This document shows, piece by piece, positions 60,843 through 64,000 of a stretch of 64,000 nucleotides of DNA. The translations under genes and the position numbers were made by a program. This DNA is from Erigeron canadensis (Eukaryota; Streptophyta; Magnoliopsida; Asterales; Asteraceae): NCBI RefSeq assembly GCF_010389155.1, contig NC_057768.1, positions 46,231,633 to 46,295,632 of the forward strand. Reading direction: 5' to 3'. Below the pieces are notes generated by a model. That model ran no database searches and had not been told where the DNA came from. It saw only the letters and a program-made list of their open reading frames with translations. The number at the start of each line of letters is the position of its first letter. Position 1 is the stretch's first letter.

Positions 60843-61988
60843 ATAGTAAAAAGATAAAATGAGAACTAAAGAAATGTCGAGAATTACGAGAACCATATTT
60901 TATTAATTGTGAATAAGGGTATAATTGTACTTTAACAATTAATATTTAAAATAATCCTAAAAACAAGTCCTAGAATTATGGATCTAACGGTTTCTAATTC
61001 AAAACATCCGTAAATTAAGTATTCTTATGCATATTTCATATACATTATGGTTCATGGCAAGTGTAAGATACAAATTGCCTTTAAAGTAAATATACATGGA
61101 ATACAATATACAGAGTAGTTCATAAATGATTTAATTTAAATAAATAATAGTTAATAACTAGCATATATTATACTGTTCAAATAATAATAATAATAATTAA
61201 TATGCATAAATAATAGATGGTTTTTTAAAATAAATAACGAAACAAATGAACTTTTTATGATTTTTAAGATATTTTTTTTGTTATATTCACATGTGTACCA
61301 CTTGTAAATAGGGTCATTTACATGTGTAACACTTGTGAATTTGGTTATTCACATGTGTACACGCTAACGTTTGCATGTGTAGCAACTAAAATGTATATTT
61401 TTTTACAATAAAAAGAATACTTATACGCTTATAAATTGGATTATTCACATGTGTACGAAATAAAAGATATACTTTGTTATAATAAAAAAAATTTAACTGA
61501 ATAAGGTAATTCATATGTGTACAATACTTGTGAAATTCGCCATTCACAAGTGTACAAGCTAACACTCACATGTGTACCAACTAAAAAATAAAATTTTTTT
61601 CAATAAAAATATTATTTATATTTTTCTTGATTAATATAATAAATAAATTGTAAAACAAAAAAAATTTTGAAAAAAATATATGCATCAATAATTATTAATA
61701 TTAATTAATATAATATGAAGTTAAGAAGAAGTTAGACAAACTTTTAAAATGTGAGTTCCATGATTTTCGAACTAACTAAACGTGTGTTTCGTTTTCATTT
61801 TTTTACTCTTTCATATTCCTATTATGCCCTTAACTAATTGTTATCTATTATTAAATTAATTTGTATTCAACATTATTACATAAATGCCATCGACTCATTT
61901 TAACCATTGATTTATTTAATCTGATAGTCTTGATTAGTTCTCGCAGTTCTCGACATTTTATTAGTTCTCACAATAACTTAACTCTATA
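60843..61988. mobile_element. foldback element 1 inserted in (TA)n
   Basis: The left arm TGAGAACTAAAGAAATGTCG, then AGAATTACGAGAACC, matches the right arm read on the minus strand (TGAGAACTAATAAAATGTCG, then AGAACTGCGAGAACT). (TA)n tracts flank both ends. The interior contains repeated TTCACATGTGTAC-like palindromic motifs at about 61286-61580 and no coding sequence. The terminal style suggests a MULE-derived MITE. Confidence 0.68.
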
Positions 61989-61998
61989 TATACATATA

Positions 61999-63225
61999 TA
62001 TATATAGGGGTGAGTTATTTTGAGAACCACTAAAAAAAAAACGCGAGAACCAATCTCAGCCCTACATTCATCAAGATCAGGAAGGGCATGTTTGTCATTA
62101 TTAAAAAAGTTGTCCAACACTCTTTTTCTCTCTCCTCTTATTAAATCAAAAATTATCTAAATCATTAAAAAACTTTTATCTCACAAACCATACATCGTTT
62201 GACGGAAAAAAAAGCATGAGGAGTCTTGAAATTTCGTCCTCCTTCATTAGAGATGCGATTCGATATACTTTTGACGACTTTTTAAATTTAGCTTTTTTTT
62301 TCATCACGTTCATCCTACACATGTGTAAGTACAACCTACACATGTGTAGGAAAGACCTGAAAGTAGTGAGTTGTATAACCTGCCCATGCGTAAGTACAAC
62401 CTGCCCATGGGTAAGTACAACCTACACATGTGTAAGTTACTTATAAAGTTCAAAAATGATGCGGACGCATTGTAAAACCCTAAATGCTAAACCCTAAAGC
62501 TTAATTTCTAATCCGATGGGGAAGCTACTTTCTAAAAACCCTAAAAATTCTAAACCTTAAATGATAAACCCTAAAAACCTAAAACGGATGAGGGTTCCCG
62601 CTATAGGGTTTAGGGTTTGAAGTTGTAGGGTTAGCTGACTTCAAACCCTAAACCCTAAAGCTTAATTGCTAATCCGAGAGGGACGCTACATTCTAAAAAC
62701 CCTGGAAAATCTAAACCCTAAATGCTAAACCCTAAAAACCTAAAAAGGATGAGGGTTCACACTCTAGGGTTTAGGGTTTGAAGCCCGAGGGTTACGGCTA
62801 ACCCTCGACCTTCAAACCCTAGACCCTAGAGCGGGATGTATTAGGGGTAAGTACAACTTGCCCATAAGTAAGTACAACTTACACATGTGCAAGATGAACG
62901 TGATGGAAAAAAAAACGAAATTTAAAAAGTCGTCAAAAGTATATCGAATCGCATCTCTAATGAAAGAGGATGAAATTCTAAGACTACTCATGTTTTTCTT
63001 TTCGTCTAACGATTTACGGTTTGTGAGATAAAAGTTTTTTAGTGAATTAGATAGAATTCTATTAAAGTAAGAGAGAAAAAAAAAAGGAGCTAGCGAAAAT
63101 ACACCTCTAGTGTTGAAAGGAGTTTTTTTATTTTTAATCTTGTTCATCCATTTTCTTTGATCAAAAGGTGTATAAGAGTTCTTGAGTTCTTTTTTTTTAA
63201 GAGTTCTCAAATAACCCCTCCTATA
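61999..63225. mobile_element. foldback element 2, long inverted arms, inserted in (TA)n
   Basis: The arms are at least 330 bases. Left arm GAGTTATTTTGAGAACCACT, then from about 62190 GACGGAAAAAAAAGCATGAG and GATGCGATTCGATATACTTT. The right arm carries the same order on the minus strand (63225 inward, with GATGCGATTCGATATACTTT at about 62957-62938). The similar open frames at 62216-62446 (plus) and 62812-63210 (minus) are just the two arms and not genes. Repeats of ACACATGTGTAAGTACAACC lie at the inner edges. The core is telomere-like. Confidence 0.78.
62472..62811. repeat. telomere-like CCCTAAA repeats in a 170-base duplication
   Basis: Two copies of about 170 bases (62472-62642, 62643-62811) each contain several AAACCCTAAA and AGGGTTTAGGGTTT runs, AAGCTTAATTKCTAATCCGA, and GGATGAGGGTTC. 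Each copy is itself partly palindromic, as both CCCTAAA and TTTAGGG orientations occur. It lies at the centre of foldback element 2. Confidence 0.88.
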
Positions 63226-63238
63226 TATATATATATAT

Positions 63239-63980
63239 ATATTATATGATATATTATATATATAGGAATTAATTTATGGAGTGGCTTACAGCCCACAACT
63301 TTGTAGCCACCAAAAAATATCATCATATATTTTGTGTGGGGTTTTTGAAAAATCCTTTCCGTGACTACAATTCCTTTTCCTTATCTCACTACTCCACTCC
63401 ACTCCACTAATTTCAACTCCTCTCGATCTTGTCACTTCGTTTGTGTCATTGACATTCCACTCCATTAGTAAATAGATAAACCCCCGGCCGGTAGTTTCAA
63501 TTTTCTAGTTTCTACATTCTATATATAGTTGTAGCAAAAGATTAATTGTTATTTATTTATTTATTTATTATTGGAATGGCATTAATTAGTTAAATATACA
63601 CACTATTTTAGATATTTGTAAAAAATCTTGCTAGGTATTCGATCTACTCTCTCGTTGGAGCATTAAAAAAAAAGGATCAATTATATTTCACAATCTTAAT
63701 GGAAAGGCACCATTCACAATTCTTTCCGTTAATAAAGTACTATTACAACACCCTTACAATGCGACAATGGTGGCAACGATTGCGTTGTGACGTTGATTGG
63801 GTAGTGATTGTGGCGATTATTGGTGTTGGTGGTAGCAGTGAGTAGTGTAGGTTGATGTAAATGTAACCGATGTAAATGTAATAGTGAAAATATTATGAAA
63901 GTTAAAAGTTTCGAATGCAAATTAGTAAGATAAAGACTTATGTGGTAAATTAGTTCATATAAAAAGTTTATTAAGGACAA
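63239..63980. other. non-coding stretch with repeat remnants
   Basis: Nothing codes here. A (TA)n tract ends near 63262, an ATTTATTT run is at 63550-63570, and a GTTG/GGT-rich patch is at 63760-63850. Confidence 0.5.
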
Positions 63981-64000
63981 CTAGCATGGTACCCGCGCAA
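63981..64000 (-). mobile_element. Helitron 3' terminus at the window edge (partial)
   Basis: Read on the minus strand the last bases are TTGCGCGGGTACCATGCTAG followed by T. This is the same layout as the Helitron end at 50135 (GC-rich hairpin part, about ten bases, CTAG, T). The rest of the element lies outside the window. Confidence 0.55.

Noticed and set aside
62216..63210. Two similar open frames on opposite strands (SFIRDAIRYTFDDF in both)
   Set aside because: They are the two arms of a long inverted repeat translated, not a gene pair.

Overview
The window is plant nuclear DNA from a eudicot. It is AT-rich, its genes are split by GT/AG introns, and five intact host genes have clear Arabidopsis counterparts: ABCG14, UXT, a CrcB/FEX fluoride exporter, a glycine/proline-rich protein and XEG113. 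The transposon content (Helitrons, MULEs with ULP1-like genes, hAT and Tourist MITEs, a long-LTR Ty3 element) fits an Asteraceae genome. That family assignment is an impression from repeat style, not a proof.

Layout. 0-3.5 kb: 3' end of a truncated Ty3 chromovirus with a 2.9 kb LTR. 3.5-9.6 kb: gene-poor. 9.8-12.8 kb: ABCG14-like half transporter, plus strand. 16.3-18.0 kb: prefoldin-like UXT, minus. 19.4-20.3 kb: Tourist-like element filled by a GGT-rich minisatellite. 20.8-23.3 kb: two-domain fluoride exporter, minus. About 24.7-33.6 kb: a MULE carrying a ULP1-like protease gene (plus) and a FAR1-type transposase gene (minus) that converge; both are broken where they meet. 36.2-37.0 kb: GPRP gene, minus. 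38.3-43.0 kb: XEG113 glycosyltransferase, 13 exons, minus.

43-64 kb is a transposon graveyard. It holds Helitron ends with RPA and helicase remnants, including one Helitron nested in another; hAT, MULE and Tourist MITEs, some with target-site duplications; a CACTA-type element at 56.8-60.7 kb that carries a CDCA7-like zinc-finger gene with a LINE tail and a hAT MITE nested in its first intron; and two long foldback elements inserted in (TA)n tracts, one with telomere-like CCCTAAA repeats in its core.

The host genes are unrelated in function (cytokinin export, chaperone-like complex, fluoride detoxification, small GPRP, extensin arabinosylation), and nothing indicates a cluster. The most interesting material is in the mobile DNA: the MULE with a palindromic 17-mer scattered through the introns of both its genes, the CACTA capture of a chromatin-regulator gene, and the LTR with about 15 copies of a 12-mer. 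Exon boundaries were worked out by hand from splice sites, reading phase and recalled family similarity; no alignment or search was run.
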